Below are positions 25,618 through 35,136 of a stretch of 46,343 nt of DNA, piece by piece (position 1 is the stretch's first letter; every line of letters begins with the position of its first letter). The position numbers were made by a program, and so were the translations under genes. The notes beneath the pieces were generated by a model that saw only the letters and a program-made list of their open reading frames with translations, had not been told where the DNA came from and ran no database searches. This stretch comes from Pseudomonadota bacterium (lineage in GTDB: Bacteria > Pseudomonadota > Gammaproteobacteria > Burkholderiales > Gallionellaceae): NCBI GenBank assembly GCA_021783855.1, contig JAJXTL010000004.1, positions 1-46,343 on the forward strand, given 5' to 3'.

Positions 25618-25869
25618 CAGATACCCTTCCCAGTTTGTATTTGGTAATCATGTTGCGCACTTGCCTGACCTGGTAGGGTTTTGCCTTTGCGCCATCGCGT
25701 TGCAGATTGATCTGATCAAACACGCCAACCAGCGTAAAGTATGATGACTTCCCTTTACTCTCATTTCAAATCCCAGATAACTCAACAAACCACACAATTC
25801 ATCGAATCCAATATTCACATCGGATAAACCACGCAAAACCTGAAGCAACAATTTGTCGTATTTACCCAT
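25604..25869 (-). pseudogene. hicA: HicA-family toxin, frameshifted
   Basis: The first 43 residues (MGKYDKLLLQVLRG, FDELCGLLSYLGFE, RVKGSHH) are a normal HicA start including the catalytic-type His in GSHH. After this the open frame runs into an unrelated tail and stops at 25648. A different frame then encodes the true HicA C-terminus, VFDQINLQRDGAKAKPYQV followed by RQVRNMITKYKLG, ending at 25604 inside the hicB start. A one-base change near 25740 would restore it. The start is 2 bp after the trpB stop (TAA-AG-ATG). It is either a genuine inactivation or a sequence error. Confidence 0.8.
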
Positions 25870-25871
25870 CT

Positions 25872-27068
25872 TTACAACGCGATCCCTGACAGGCGTGCCA
25901 CCGTGTTGATATCCTTGTCGCCGCGCCCGGACAAATTCACCAGCAACACTTTGTCCGTGCTCATACCCGGTGCAATTTTCGCGGCATGCGCCAGCGCATG
26001 ACTGGATTCAAGCGCGGGTATGATGCCCTCAAACCTGCACAGATCGTGAAATGCGGCCATCGCCTCATCGTCGTTGATCGCCACATATTGTGCGCGACCG
26101 ATGTCTTTGAGCCAGCAATGCTCGGGGCCTACGCCGGGATAATCCAGTCCCGCGGAAATGGAATGCGTCTCGATGATCTGCCCGTTCTCATCCTGCATCA
26201 GATACACCTTATTGCCATGCAGCACGCCCACTTTACTGTTGGAGGTCAGGGGCGCTGCGTGCGATCCGCTGGCAATGCCATGTCCGCCCGCCTCCACGCC
26301 GATGATCTGCACCTGCTTTTCTTCGATGTAGGGATAGAACAATCCAATGGCGTTCGAACCGCCGCCGACACAGGCAATCACCGCATCCGGCTGGCGGCCT
26401 ATCATCTCAGGCATCTGAATTTTGGCTTCATTGCCGATCACACACTGAAAGTCCCTCACCATCATCGGATAAGGATGCGGGCCCGCCGCCGTGCCGAAAA
26501 TATAAAAGGTGCTCTCGACGTTGGTCACCCAGTCGCGTATCGCCTCGTTGCACGCATCCTTGAGCGTCTTCGATCCGCTTTCCACCGGCACCACGGTCGC
26601 CCCCAGCAGCTTCATGCGATACACGTTGGGCGACTGGCGAACAATATCTTCCGCGCCCATGTAAACCACGCACTCCATGCCGTAACGCGCGGCCACCGTC
26701 GCGGTTGCCACGCCGTGCATACCGGCGCCGGTTTCGGCAATCACGCGCTTCTTGCCCATGCGTTTTGCGAGCAGCGCCTGGCCAATCGCGTTGTTGATCT
26801 TGTGCGCACCGGTGTGATTCAAATCTTCCCGCTTGAGGTAAATCTGCGCACCGCCCAACCGGTCAGACCAGTTTTTGGCGTGATAAATCGGGCTGGGACG
26901 CCCGACGTAGTGTTTCAGTTCATAAGCAAATTCCGCCTTGAATTCAGAATCGTTTTGATAGCGCAGATACTGCACGCGCAACTCTTCCACGGCTGGAATC
27001 AATGTTTCCGCCATGTAGATACCGCCGAATTGCCCGAAATGACCGGTACTGTCTGGATAGTCGTACAT
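25872..27068 (-). CDS. trpB: Tryptophan synthase beta subunit
   Basis: This PLP enzyme condenses indole and serine to tryptophan. The 398-residue protein has the PLP lysine K90 in [14 protein letters not shown], the catalytic Glu in [14 protein letters not shown], the GGGSNAIG phosphate loop, and VGVLHG and [16 protein letters not shown]. Its length is normal. The ATG follows the trpF stop directly, and the stop is 2 bp from the hicA start, so the whole trpF-trpB-hicA-hicB-trpA run is probably one transcript. Confidence 0.97.
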   Translation of the reverse strand: MYDYPDSTGHFGQFGGIYMAETLIPAVEELRVQYLRYQNDSEFKAEFAYELKHYVGRPSPIYHAKNWSDRLGGAQIYLKREDLNHTGAHKINNAIGQALLAKRMGKKRVIAETGAGMHGVATATVAARYGMECVVYMGAEDIVRQSPNVYRMKLLGATVVPVESGSKTLKDACNEAIRDWVTNVESTFYIFGTAAGPHPYPMMVRDFQCVIGNEAKIQMPEMIGRQPDAVIACVGGGSNAIGLFYPYIEEKQVQIIGVEAGGHGIASGSHAAPLTSNSKVGVLHGNKVYLMQDENGQIIETHSISAGLDYPGVGPEHCWLKDIGRAQYVAINDDEAMAAFHDLCRFEGIIPALESSHALAHAAKIAPGMSTDKVLLVNLSGRGDKDINTVARLSGIAL

Positions 27069-27713
27069 CTATTCGTTTAACCTTTTGTAATCAATGCGCA
27101 TAACTTCATGCATGAAACTGGCGATTTTCGCCGCGTCCTTTATGCCCTTCAGGGTATTGATTCCCTTACCGGCTTCCACGCCACTCGATACATCCACCGC
27201 GTAAGGCCGCACCTGTTCAATTGCCGAAGCGACATTTTCAGCATCCAGGCCGCCTGACAAAATTATCCGCGAGCGTAACACCTCGGGGATCAGCGACCAT
27301 TCAAAGACCGCCCCTGTTCCACCCGGAACACCTTCGACAAACGCATCCAGCAACAATCCCTGAGCGGCGTGAAAATCCGCCGCGCATTGTAACAAATCCA
27401 CGCCAGGCTTGACGCGAATTGCCTTGAGATAGGGTTTATGGAATTGTTCGCAAAACTCGGGCGTCTCGTCGCCGTGAAATTGCAACACATCCAGCGAAAC
27501 GGAGTTCAGCACCTGACGCACGGCGTTTGCAGTGGCGTTGACGAACAAGCCGACCACGGTGACAAAAGGCGGCAGCACGGCTAGCAGTTGCGCGGCTTTT
27601 TCCGTACTGACATGGCGCGGACTCTTTTCATAGAACACCAGACCGATGGCATCCGCACCACTTTGCGCGACGGCCAGCACATCCTCGACACGGGTGATAC
27701 CGCAAATTTTCAC
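27069..27713 (-). CDS. trpF: Phosphoribosylanthranilate isomerase
   Basis: TrpF catalyses the Amadori rearrangement of phosphoribosylanthranilate. Starting at the GTG at 27713 gives [13 protein letters not shown], the usual N-terminus with catalytic Cys, and about 214 residues. Later motifs are [42 protein letters not shown] and [15 protein letters not shown] with the catalytic Asp. [17 protein letters not shown] closes the phosphate site. An ATG in frame exists 37 codons further upstream (27824), but that extension is encoded by an ATTGAGGAT repeat array and is unlike the family. No clear ribosome-binding site is seen. Confidence 0.92.
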   Translation of the reverse strand: MKICGITRVEDVLAVAQSGADAIGLVFYEKSPRHVSTEKAAQLLAVLPPFVTVVGLFVNATANAVRQVLNSVSLDVLQFHGDETPEFCEQFHKPYLKAIRVKPGVDLLQCAADFHAAQGLLLDAFVEGVPGGTGAVFEWSLIPEVLRSRIILSGGLDAENVASAIEQVRPYAVDVSSGVEAGKGINTLKGIKDAAKIASFMHEVMRIDYKRLNE

Positions 27714-27727
27714 ACGGGTTCTGAAAC

Positions 27728-27873
27728 AGGATTGAGGGTTGAGGAGCGAGGAGTGAGAACTAACGCCCCCAGCTTCCTCATTTCGTACAGCTATGCCATC
27801 ACTATTCCGCTCAACCATGTTCAATCACCACCACGTTTTTAAATTGATCCTCAATCCTGCATCCTCAATCCTG
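27728..27873. repeat. Inverted array of ATTGAGGAT-type words between truA and trpF
   Basis: GGATTGAGGGTTGAGGAGCG and GAGGAGTGAG (from about 27729) face ATCCTCAATCCTGCATCCTC and AATCC (about 27847-27872). It supplies the truA stop (TGA) and last residues, and reads as an extension of trpF. It is the same family as 3911-4014 and 5971-6076. No gene is seen in the gap. Confidence 0.6.
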
Positions 27874-28629
27874 AATCTGGGGCAATCCCCACTGGGCATC
27901 ATATTGAATGCGGCGCAAGTATAAACCATCCGGTGCGAAGGTCGGCGCGGCAAAACGGCGTATACGACCTGCCAGCACTTGCTCCAGCCAGTGCGGCGGA
28001 TGCTTGCCCTTGCCGACATACACCAGGCAACCGACCAGGTTGCGCACCATATGATGCAGGAACGCATTCGCAGAAAAATCGAATACCAGCATTTCTCCTT
28101 CCATGTATATATCGATGCTGTTCATGCACTTGACCGGCGACTTAGCCTGGCACTCCGCAGCACGAAACGCGCTGAAATCGTGCTCGCCCAGCAGGCACTG
28201 CGCAGCTTCCTGCATCGCCACGATGTCGAGCGGCAAATGGAACCAGCCCACGCGGCCCGCATGAACCGCAGAACGCACCGAACGATTGATCAGCAGATAG
28301 CGGTAGCTGCGCGCCTGCGCCGAAAATCTCGCGTGAAATTCATCCGGCACGACGTGCGCCCAGCGCACCGCAATACTGTCCGGCAGCTCCGAATTTACCC
28401 CGCGCACCCAGGCACTGAGCGGGCGTTGCGCATTGCTGTCAAAATGAACCACCTGTTCCAGCGCATGCACACCGGCATCCGTACGCCCTGCGGCGACAAC
28501 CGCAACGGGCGCATCGGCAATCCGGCTCAGCGCCTGCTGCAAGCTGTGCTGCACAGTCGCACCCACAGGCTGGCTCTGCCATCCCAGGTAAGGCCTGCCG
28601 TCGTACTCCACTCCCAGCGCAATTCTCAT
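27865..28629 (-). CDS. truA: tRNA pseudouridine(38-40) synthase
   Basis: TruA isomerises uridines 38-40 in the tRNA anticodon arm. Starting at the ATG at 28629 gives MRIALGVEYDGRPYLGWQSQ, the standard N-terminus, about 254 residues. The catalytic Asp51 lies in AAGRTDAGVHA. Other motifs are DEFHARFSAQARSYRYLL, EHDFSAFRAAECQAKSPVK, and FLHHMVRNLVGCLVYVGKG. The ATG overlaps the stop of the upstream membrane-protein gene (ATGA). The C-terminal residues QIQD and stop lie in a repeat array. Confidence 0.95.
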   Translation of the reverse strand: MRIALGVEYDGRPYLGWQSQPVGATVQHSLQQALSRIADAPVAVVAAGRTDAGVHALEQVVHFDSNAQRPLSAWVRGVNSELPDSIAVRWAHVVPDEFHARFSAQARSYRYLLINRSVRSAVHAGRVGWFHLPLDIVAMQEAAQCLLGEHDFSAFRAAECQAKSPVKCMNSIDIYMEGEMLVFDFSANAFLHHMVRNLVGCLVYVGKGKHPPHWLEQVLAGRIRRFAAPTFAPDGLYLRRIQYDAQWGLPQIQD

Positions 28630-29231
28630 CGCATTGCAAACCACAGCAACAGCATCGTACCAACCAGCAACACCGTATCGGCAAAAGCGAATCGGCACAC
28701 CGGCAGTTCCAGTTTATGACCCGCTTCCGCATGCGGTTCAAATAAACTGCGCAAGCTGTCCTGCCATGATATGGCGCGCAGCATTCCGACCTCGGCATAG
28801 TGCAGCGTTAATGCCAGGCGTACCGCCATTCGTTCACGCGACAGACCCAGCCATTGCAGCGGGGCGAAAAGCGCGTAAAGTCCGGCGATCAGTTGCTGGC
28901 GATGCAGGCGATCCAGCAATATCGCCAATCCGGCAATGGCTGCCAGCAAACGCATCAGCTGCAAACCTCCATCAATCAGACCCTCCCGGCTGGGACTGAA
29001 GGACGCGTCGAACATTGCCTGTCCCGGTGTGCTGTAAGCATAAATCAGCCACAATGAAAACATGATCCAGCGCGTGCGACGCACCAGTTGAACAAGTTTG
29101 TGGCGTGACAGCAAAAAAGCGATCGACAACACCAGACCACCCGCGACGAGCAATCGCGTCGGCGGCAGGAGCTGCATTGCAGTCACCAAACCACACCAGA
29201 TCAGAATTTGCGTAGCAGGATGCAGGTGCAT
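28626..29231 (-). CDS. EcfT/CbiQ-like membrane protein
   Basis: Starting at MHLHPATQILIW gives about 201 residues with four or five hydrophobic segments (about 8-45, 55-75, 100-120 and 183-200). The central stretch LRHxxLLAAIAGLAILLDR ... LIAGLYALFAPLQWLGLSRERMAVRLALTLHY resembles the transmembrane T component of energy-coupling-factor transporters (CbiQ/EcfT). No ATPase or S component is next to it. Its stop overlaps the truA start (ATGA), so it is coupled to truA, and fimV ends 60 bp upstream. The transported substrate is unknown, and the family call is moderate. Confidence 0.6.
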   Translation of the reverse strand: MHLHPATQILIWCGLVTAMQLLPPTRLLVAGGLVLSIAFLLSRHKLVQLVRRTRWIMFSLWLIYAYSTPGQAMFDASFSPSREGLIDGGLQLMRLLAAIAGLAILLDRLHRQQLIAGLYALFAPLQWLGLSRERMAVRLALTLHYAEVGMLRAISWQDSLRSLFEPHAEAGHKLELPVCRFAFADTVLLVGTMLLLWFAMR

Positions 29232-29291
29232 ATTTTCTCCAATAAAAAACGGCAGCTCGATAGGAGCTGCCGTCGCGTTAAATGCAAGCAA

Positions 29292-31997
29292 TCAACTCAT
29301 CTGCTTGATAAGCAACTGTGCCACTTGCTGCTGAGAGTCATCGCCCTCTATCATGACTTCGTCGAGAATTTCACGCGCACCGACTTCATCGCCCATTTCC
29401 TGGTAAGCCTTAGCCAGATCCAGCTTGGTGGCTACCTCATGCCAATGCTCGGATTTTACTGCCTCCACAGGCGCAGACACCGGTGCGGGTATATCATCCA
29501 TATCCAGACTGATGTCCGCCAGGTTGATTGCCGGGGGTGGCGGAGCTGCATTTTTATCGCCTTCATCCAGCGGAAAATCCAGTGTGAATTCCATGCCAGC
29601 TTCTTCGGCGTCATGTTCCACGGGCGCAATCTCATCAGCAGGTGCTTCGGTTACAGGCATTGCATCGAATATCAAATCGTCGAGATCCGGCAGCGCTTCT
29701 TCATCAGCCTGGTGAGCAGCCGGTTCCGTTCCACTGGCCGCAATATCGAAATCCAGCACTTCCGGCGCAGCCAACATAGGGCTGGTCGATGTTACGTCAA
29801 AATCCATCTCAGCCTTTTGAGCGGGCTGGGTTGCCGTCACATCAAAATCAATCGCCTCAGCCTCGGCTTCTGTATTAACAACATCATCAATGCCAAAATC
29901 CAACGGCTCATCGTGAGGAGCCTTAAACGCCGCTGCAAGCTGCGTAGCGCTGTCATCCTCCTCCACTGCAAACTCTTCGGTCTTTAGCGGATTCTCCGGA
30001 CCCAGCTTCCGCCCCAATATGGCCGCTTGTTCGATCAGTTCGCTGTCACCGGAGTCCTGCAACAGCTGTGCAACCCCGGCAAAAGAGGCTGCATCCTTAC
30101 GATCGGCGTAAATACCCAGTAGTTTCAATTGCACCTGATGATTGTCGGGCGTGCGACGCAATGCATCTTTCAGCACCTCTTCCGCCTGCTCATCGCGACC
30201 AAAATTCAGGAACAGTTCGGCTTCACTGATCGGGTCGACGTCATCAGGGTGCAGTGCAGCCTCCTCTGTCTGAATTAAAGGTGCCGTAAAATCGCCGGTA
30301 TCCGGGGAAGGCACGACCGGGTTGGTCAGCTGACCTGTGACCGTACCGATCTCATCCTCATCGGGCCGGACTATTTGAGCGTCCGGGCGCTTGCGCCTAC
30401 CCAGGACAATACCCAGTCCGCCCAGAACGACCAATACAACGGCACCTATTCCCATGGCAAGAGGAGACGCCAGCAACTGATCCATCAATGACGGCTCTCC
30501 TACCACCGCCGGCTTGACCGCGCTCGCAGCTTGAACGTGACTTGCCGCAACACTGGCGGCAGGCGATGCAGCCGGTACTTTTGAGGCAGCTGAAACAACC
30601 TGCGATGCTGCCGCAACTTTCGATGCCGCTGCTGCGGACAAGGCAGCCGCCTCTGACTTGAGTTGCGCCAATCGCTTCATATCCTTGAGATTGCTCTCCA
30701 GAAGGGCTGCGCGTGTTTTGCCTTCTTCAAGCGCCTTGGCTTTGGCAATCGCATCCTCTGCTGCTGCATTCTTCTTATCCTGCGCCGATTTGCCGGCAGC
30801 AGCCGCCTTGTCGCCGGGCGCTTCACCCTTGGACAAATGCAACACTTCTCTGGCAGACTCACGTGTAACCGGCGTTTTATCAACCGCAGCACTGGTCACC
30901 TTCCCGCTGACAACCTGTCGACTGGCCTCAGACTGACGGCGGGTCTCAGCCGCTCCGGCAAGTCTCTGACGATAGGCGTTCCAATCGTCTGCCTGAGCGC
31001 GAATCTCCTGAAGCGCTTCGGCCTGGTCAACGCCGGTCACCTCATTTTTGTCAGGCATGCGCAACACTTTTCCGGAGCGAATACGGTTCATGTTATTGCC
31101 ATCGAACTGCGCTTCATTGGCACGATACAGCGCGACCAGCATGCGCTCCAGACTCACCTGATCCGGCTTGATGCGTGCAGCAATTTTATTAAGGCTGTCG
31201 CCATTCCTGACAGTAACAGCACCCGTTGCAATCTGTTCAGACTTTGCTGCACGTTTCTCAACAGGTGCCGCCGGCTTTTCGACCGCTTTGACAGCACTGA
31301 CGAGCGGCCTTTCTCCTTCCAACTTTTCGGGTTTCACCGGCTGCGCAGCAGCAGGAGGAGGAAGCTCAGTCTGCACCACCACCGGCGCCACAGCCTGCAC
31401 CGCTGAAGGCTTGGGCTGTTCGGCAACATAACCCGGCGGATCGAGTAAAAAAGTATATTCGCGCATCAACCTGCCGGACGACCAGGACAACTCAACCAGC
31501 AGACTGACAAAAGGATCGTTGATTGCCTGGCTACTGGAAAGCATGAGGTAAGGCTCGCCATTCGCGCGATTTTCAATCTTGAAACTGTATTTGACACCGA
31601 AGGGATAATCCAGCCCTGCGCCCTTGTAGGTATCAGGCGAAGCCAGGCGTGCGACCAGACTGGGTTTGTCTGCCTTGCTCACTGCCACCAGTTCGATTTC
31701 CGCCTTGAGCGGCTGACCCAGCGCAGAAACCACATTGATTCCGCCCATACCCACGGCATTACCCCACGCGCTTAGCGTCAGCCCGAGCGTCATGCCGATC
31801 GCTTGCAGTGTCAGCTTGCGGGGCTTGGTGAACTTCTTGAATTGAATAACCGTTCCAACCATCGAATGTTCAGGCATCGACAAGTCAGCCTGTTTCACCA
31901 CAAGCGGCAACCCTTCGTCAATGTTCAGGACAGACTGGGCTGGCGTAGCCTGCCTGTCTGGTCGAATGGCCGGGAGTTTCACCAAGAATTTTCGCAC
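29292..31997 (-). CDS. fimV: FimV-like inner-membrane hub protein
   Basis: FimV is a polar peptidoglycan-binding membrane protein needed for type IV pili/twitching. The mature part begins GMGGINVVSALGQPLKAEIELVAV (the conserved FimV N-terminal domain, about 82-190). It continues with a LysM motif (VRNGDSLNKIAARI ... IRSGKVLRMP, about 258-315), a long Ala/Lys/Ser-rich linker with coiled-coil character, and one membrane helix (LAMGIGAVVLVVLGGLGIVLG, about 510-530). An acidic cytoplasmic region follows, with a TPR-like stretch (AELFLNFGRDEQAEEVLKDALRR) and the C-terminal FimV motif LDLAKAYQEMGDEVGAREILDEV. A start at codon 46-47 near the signal-like LTLQAIGMTLGLTLSAW is also possible. Neighbours asd and truA match the usual order. 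Confidence 0.9.
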   Translation of the reverse strand: MRKFLVKLPAIRPDRQATPAQSVLNIDEGLPLVVKQADLSMPEHSMVGTVIQFKKFTKPRKLTLQAIGMTLGLTLSAWGNAVGMGGINVVSALGQPLKAEIELVAVSKADKPSLVARLASPDTYKGAGLDYPFGVKYSFKIENRANGEPYLMLSSSQAINDPFVSLLVELSWSSGRLMREYTFLLDPPGYVAEQPKPSAVQAVAPVVVQTELPPPAAAQPVKPEKLEGERPLVSAVKAVEKPAAPVEKRAAKSEQIATGAVTVRNGDSLNKIAARIKPDQVSLERMLVALYRANEAQFDGNNMNRIRSGKVLRMPDKNEVTGVDQAEALQEIRAQADDWNAYRQRLAGAAETRRQSEASRQVVSGKVTSAAVDKTPVTRESAREVLHLSKGEAPGDKAAAAGKSAQDKKNAAAEDAIAKAKALEEGKTRAALLESNLKDMKRLAQLKSEAAALSAAAASKVAAASQVVSAASKVPAASPAASVAASHVQAASAVKPAVVGEPSLMDQLLASPLAMGIGAVVLVVLGGLGIVLGRRKRPDAQIVRPDEDEIGTVTGQLTNPVVPSPDTGDFTAPLIQTEEAALHPDDVDPISEAELFLNFGRDEQAEEVLKDALRRTPDNHQVQLKLLGIYADRKDAASFAGVAQLLQDSGDSELIEQAAILGRKLGPENPLKTEEFAVEEDDSATQLAAAFKAPHDEPLDFGIDDVVNTEAEAEAIDFDVTATQPAQKAEMDFDVTSTSPMLAAPEVLDFDIAASGTEPAAHQADEEALPDLDDLIFDAMPVTEAPADEIAPVEHDAEEAGMEFTLDFPLDEGDKNAAPPPPAINLADISLDMDDIPAPVSAPVEAVKSEHWHEVATKLDLAKAYQEMGDEVGAREILDEVMIEGDDSQQQVAQLLIKQMS

Positions 31998-32077
31998 AGT
32001 ACCTGCCTCGCTTTATTTATTGAGTAACGAAAATAACGACGCAATCATAACAAAACCGCACCGTTGGACAACAGTCC

Positions 32078-32115
32078 AATTCAGATATTCGGCAACTAAT
32101 TCAGATATTCGGCAA
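32078..32115. repeat. Tandem duplication at the asd 3' end
   Basis: AATTCAGATATTCGGCAA occurs at 32078-32095 and again at 32098-32115, a perfect 18-bp direct repeat at 20-bp spacing. The second copy encodes the last Asd residues (AEYLN), and the first lies just beyond the TAG stop. Confidence 0.85.
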
Positions 32116-33145
32116 TCAGGATTTCGGCGATTTGCACACTGTTGAGGGCCGCGCCTTTACGCACATTATCGCTCACTACCCACATATCCAGACCCAGCGG
32201 ATGCGACAAATCTTCGCGTATGCGTCCGACGTAAGTCGCGTCAGTACCCGCCGCATCTACCGCCGTCGGCCAGCCTCCCGGCACGCGCTCATCCATCACC
32301 ACCACGCCCGGCGCCTTTTCCAGCAAGGCACGCGCCTCGATAGCCGTGATCTTCTTGCGTGTTTCGATATGCAGCGCTTCGGAATGACCATAGAACACCG
32401 GCACCCGTACCGCAGTCGGATTCACCAGTATGGTATCGTCTTCCATGATTTTCTGAGTCTCCCACACCATCTTCATTTCTTCCTTGGTGTAGCCGTTCTC
32501 CATGAACACATCGATCTGCGGCAACACGTTGAAGGCGATCCGCTTGGGATAGACCTCCACCTCCACATCCTGCGAGCTGAACAGCGCGCGGGTCTGATTG
32601 GCAAGCTCCTCGATTGCTTCCTTACCGGTGCCCGATACGGCCTGATAAGTCGCCACATTGATACGCGCAATACCCACCGCGTCACGGATGGGCTTCAATG
32701 CCACCATCATCTGTATGGTCGAACAGTTCGGATTGGCAATGATGCCGCGATTCTTGTATTGCGCAATCGCGTGCGGATTGACTTCGGGCACCACCAGCGG
32801 AATATCGCGGTCGTAACGAAAATGTGCGGTATTGTCGATCACCACGCAACCGGCCGCAGCGGCAATCGGTGCATATTTTTCAGACACGCTGCCGCCTGCC
32901 GAAAACAAGCCGATTTGCACCTGCGAGAAATCGAAACCTTCCACATCCAGCACGGTGACTTCTTCACCACGGAACATGATCTCGGTGCCTGCTGAGCGGC
33001 TGGAAGCCAGCAGATAAAGGTTGCGCACCGGGAACTTGCGTTGTTCCAGGATCGCCAGCATCGCCTCGCCCACCGCGCCGGTTGCGCCCAAAATGCATAC
33101 ATCGTACCGGCGCCGGGATAAAAGTTCTTCATCTTGCTTGCTCAT
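32096..33145 (-). CDS. asd: Aspartate-semialdehyde dehydrogenase
   Basis: This NADPH enzyme reduces aspartyl phosphate to aspartate semialdehyde for lysine, threonine, methionine and diaminopimelate. The 349-residue protein has the Rossmann GATGAVGEAML (20-30), NTAHFRYDRDIPLVVPEVN, catalytic Cys141 in NPNCSTIQM, and YQAVSGTGKEAIEEL. VPVFYGHSEALHIET follows near the C-terminus. It belongs to the USG-1/Asd type common in beta/gammaproteobacteria. It lies between leuB and fimV, as is typical. Confidence 0.96.
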   Translation of the reverse strand: MSKQDEELLSRRRYDVCILGATGAVGEAMLAILEQRKFPVRNLYLLASSRSAGTEIMFRGEEVTVLDVEGFDFSQVQIGLFSAGGSVSEKYAPIAAAAGCVVIDNTAHFRYDRDIPLVVPEVNPHAIAQYKNRGIIANPNCSTIQMMVALKPIRDAVGIARINVATYQAVSGTGKEAIEELANQTRALFSSQDVEVEVYPKRIAFNVLPQIDVFMENGYTKEEMKMVWETQKIMEDDTILVNPTAVRVPVFYGHSEALHIETRKKITAIEARALLEKAPGVVVMDERVPGGWPTAVDAAGTDATYVGRIREDLSHPLGLDMWVVSDNVRKGAALNSVQIAEILIAEYLN

Positions 33146-33172
33146 GTTTCTTATTCCTTAATAATCAAATTT

Positions 33173-33288
33173 TGCAGGGTGCGCTTTCATTCAGGAACAG
33201 ACGATTTATCGCCTTTATATTCCGCGGGAATGCCCTTGCGGCATTGCGCACCATTGCATCGAACTGGTGCATGAATGTACCCTACCTT
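33173..33288. repeat. Degenerate GTAGGGTGCG-type element between asd and leuB
   Basis: TGCAGGGTGCGC (from 33173) and TGTACCCTACC (to 33288) form imperfect outer arms, with GCGCACCAT and TGGTGCATGAATG inside. It looks like a decayed or interrupted member of the family at 23622-23667. No gene is seen in this 145-bp gap. Confidence 0.5.
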
Positions 33289-33291
33289 GTT

Positions 33292-34356
33292 CTACAGCGC
33301 CGCAACCACCGCATCACCCATCGCCGCACAGCCTGTCTTCTGCATGCCGGCCTCGAAAATATCCGCAGTGCGCAACCCTTGCTGCAACACGCGACGCACC
33401 GCAGTTTCAATGCGCAGCGCAAGCGCTTCCTGCCCAAACGTGTAGCGCATCATCATCGCCACCGACAATATCGTCGCCAGCGGATTCGCAATGTCCATAC
33501 CCGCAATATCCGGCGCAGAACCATGACAAGGCTCATACAAACCCTTGTTGTTCGCATCCAGCGACGCGGACGGCAGCATGCCGATGGAACCGGTCAGCAT
33601 CGAGGCTTCGTCAGACAAAATGTCACCGAAAATATTTCCGGTCAGAATCACGTCAAACTGCTTGGGCGCACGCACCAGTTGCATCGCGGCGTTGTCCACA
33701 TACATATGCGACAACACCACCTCAGGATATTCGCGCGCCACATCGGTAACGATCTCGCGCCATAACATGCTGGTGTCCAGCACATTAGCCTTATCCACTG
33801 AACACAGCTTGAAGCTGCGCTTCATCGCAATCTGGAAACCGACATGCGCCACACGGCGAATCTCCGACTCGCTGTAGTGCATGGTGTCAAAACCCTGACG
33901 CTCGCCGTTATCCAGTGTGCGGATGCCGCGCGGCTGACCGAAATAAATATCGCCGGTCAGTTCGCGCAGAATCATGATATCCAGATCCGATACCAGCTCA
34001 GGCTTCAGGCTGGACGAACTAACCAGCTCCGGATATACCAGCGCAGGACGTAAATTTGCAAATAAATTCAATGTCTTACGTATACGCAACAAACCTTGTT
34101 CAGGGCGCAGCGGACGCGGCAAGGTATCATATTGATAGCCGCCCACCGCACCCAGCAGCACCGCATCACTCGCCTGCACCAGCGTTTCTGTCGCCACCGG
34201 AAACGGATCACCCGCCGCATCATAACCTGCGCCACCGATATGGGCATACTCCATTTCAATCGGCAAACCCTCACTGCGCAACGCTTCAAGTACTTTTGCA
34301 GCCTGCGCCACAATTTCCGGTCCTATGCCGTCACCCGGCAAAACTGCTATTTTCAT
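33292..34356 (-). CDS. leuB: 3-isopropylmalate dehydrogenase
   Basis: LeuB oxidatively decarboxylates 3-isopropylmalate. The 354-residue protein has [14 protein letters not shown] at the N-terminus, the substrate arginines in [18 protein letters not shown] sequence ([19 protein letters not shown]), [13 protein letters not shown], the [14 protein letters not shown] segment and the cofactor [20 protein letters not shown]. The start overlaps the stop of the small membrane protein upstream (ATGA). leuB translation is therefore likely coupled to an inserted cassette, leuD-mntA-hepT-membrane protein-leuB. Confidence 0.97.
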   Translation of the reverse strand: MKIAVLPGDGIGPEIVAQAAKVLEALRSEGLPIEMEYAHIGGAGYDAAGDPFPVATETLVQASDAVLLGAVGGYQYDTLPRPLRPEQGLLRIRKTLNLFANLRPALVYPELVSSSSLKPELVSDLDIMILRELTGDIYFGQPRGIRTLDNGERQGFDTMHYSESEIRRVAHVGFQIAMKRSFKLCSVDKANVLDTSMLWREIVTDVAREYPEVVLSHMYVDNAAMQLVRAPKQFDVILTGNIFGDILSDEASMLTGSIGMLPSASLDANNKGLYEPCHGSAPDIAGMDIANPLATILSVAMMMRYTFGQEALALRIETAVRRVLQQGLRTADIFEAGMQKTGCAAMGDAVVAAL

Positions 34357-34667
34357 TTTCTAGTCCATTTCTCAATCAATTCAACAATATCTTTAGCAGC
34401 GGCATCACACATTTTTTTCACAGTCACATCGAAAATACTTTTAAATAACTGAAGCAAAAAAATAATGCCAGATGACACAAAAATTGCCCACACGATAACG
34501 ACAATTTCCCAAGGCCTGATTACAGCAAAAGGCGTAGTATTCAGGGCTGTAAAAACCTTTTCACCTACTTCGACAAAACCTTTCAAAGTATAAAAAAGCA
34601 TTACAAAAGACACCAAAGACAAGAATATCGCCGCGAACCCTAAAATAATTTCCTTAAATTTCTTCAT
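34353..34667 (-). CDS. Small two-helix membrane protein of unknown function
   Basis: I do not recognise a family. The 104-residue product from the ATG at 34667 ([17 protein letters not shown]...) has two strong hydrophobic segments (about 8-30 and 54-78, the latter [21 protein letters not shown]). A charged C-terminal tail ([22 protein letters not shown]) follows. The start lies 14 bp inside the hepT end and the stop overlaps the leuB start (ATGA). The DNA is visibly richer in A and T than leuB or leuD, which suggests it arrived with the hepT/mntA pair. A longer start at 34697 is possible. Confidence 0.6.
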   Translation of the reverse strand: MKKFKEIILGFAAIFLSLVSFVMLFYTLKGFVEVGEKVFTALNTTPFAVIRPWEIVVIVWAIFVSSGIIFLLQLFKSIFDVTVKKMCDAAAKDIVELIEKWTRK

Positions 34668-35136
34668 TTCGATTTGTTTGGTAGTTAGTCGATACAAAAT
34701 TTTTCAAACTCTCAAACACGTCGAAAAGATAAGCGGAGTTTTGAAGCAAACTGTCGAAGTGTTTCGCTTTAGTCGCTTCCGACTCAGAGTAATCGTGCGT
34801 TGCCGTATTTCTCAAACCTCTCACCGCCAGCCAGTCGTTCATGTCGGAAATAATATCCAACTGCACCATGTAATTGAGCACGTAAGTGAACAGTCGCGCA
34901 TCCTCACCTTCGATATTCGCAATCAGCTTCATCGCCGACGCAAGGTGATCCTGAAACTCGGCGAAACGCCCCTTGAACGCGGCCAACGATTCAAGCTGAT
35001 CTTCATTCCAGCCATCAAAATCGGCATCCACCCGCCACCAACTGGTCACCTTATCGTAAGAATAGGCCAGATTACGGCGAATTTTCTGCAATTGTTTCAG
35101 CTTGTCCCGCAAAGCCTCAATCACATTGTCATTCAT
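34654..35136 (-). CDS. hepT: HepT-like HEPN-domain toxin
   Basis: This HEPN-family protein has 160 residues, nearly all helical. The key motif is RNTATHDY, residues 109-116, the RX4HXY signature of HepT ribonuclease toxins. The Tyr in that motif is the residue modified by the MntA partner in studied systems. A preceding LDIISDMNDWLAVRGL helix fits. The gene overlaps mntA by ATGA and the next membrane-protein gene by 14 bp. Together with MntA it forms a HEPN/MNT toxin-antitoxin pair, inserted in the leucine operon. Confidence 0.8.
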   Translation of the reverse strand: MNDNVIEALRDKLKQLQKIRRNLAYSYDKVTSWWRVDADFDGWNEDQLESLAAFKGRFAEFQDHLASAMKLIANIEGEDARLFTYVLNYMVQLDIISDMNDWLAVRGLRNTATHDYSESEATKAKHFDSLLQNSAYLFDVFESLKNFVSTNYQTNRNEEI

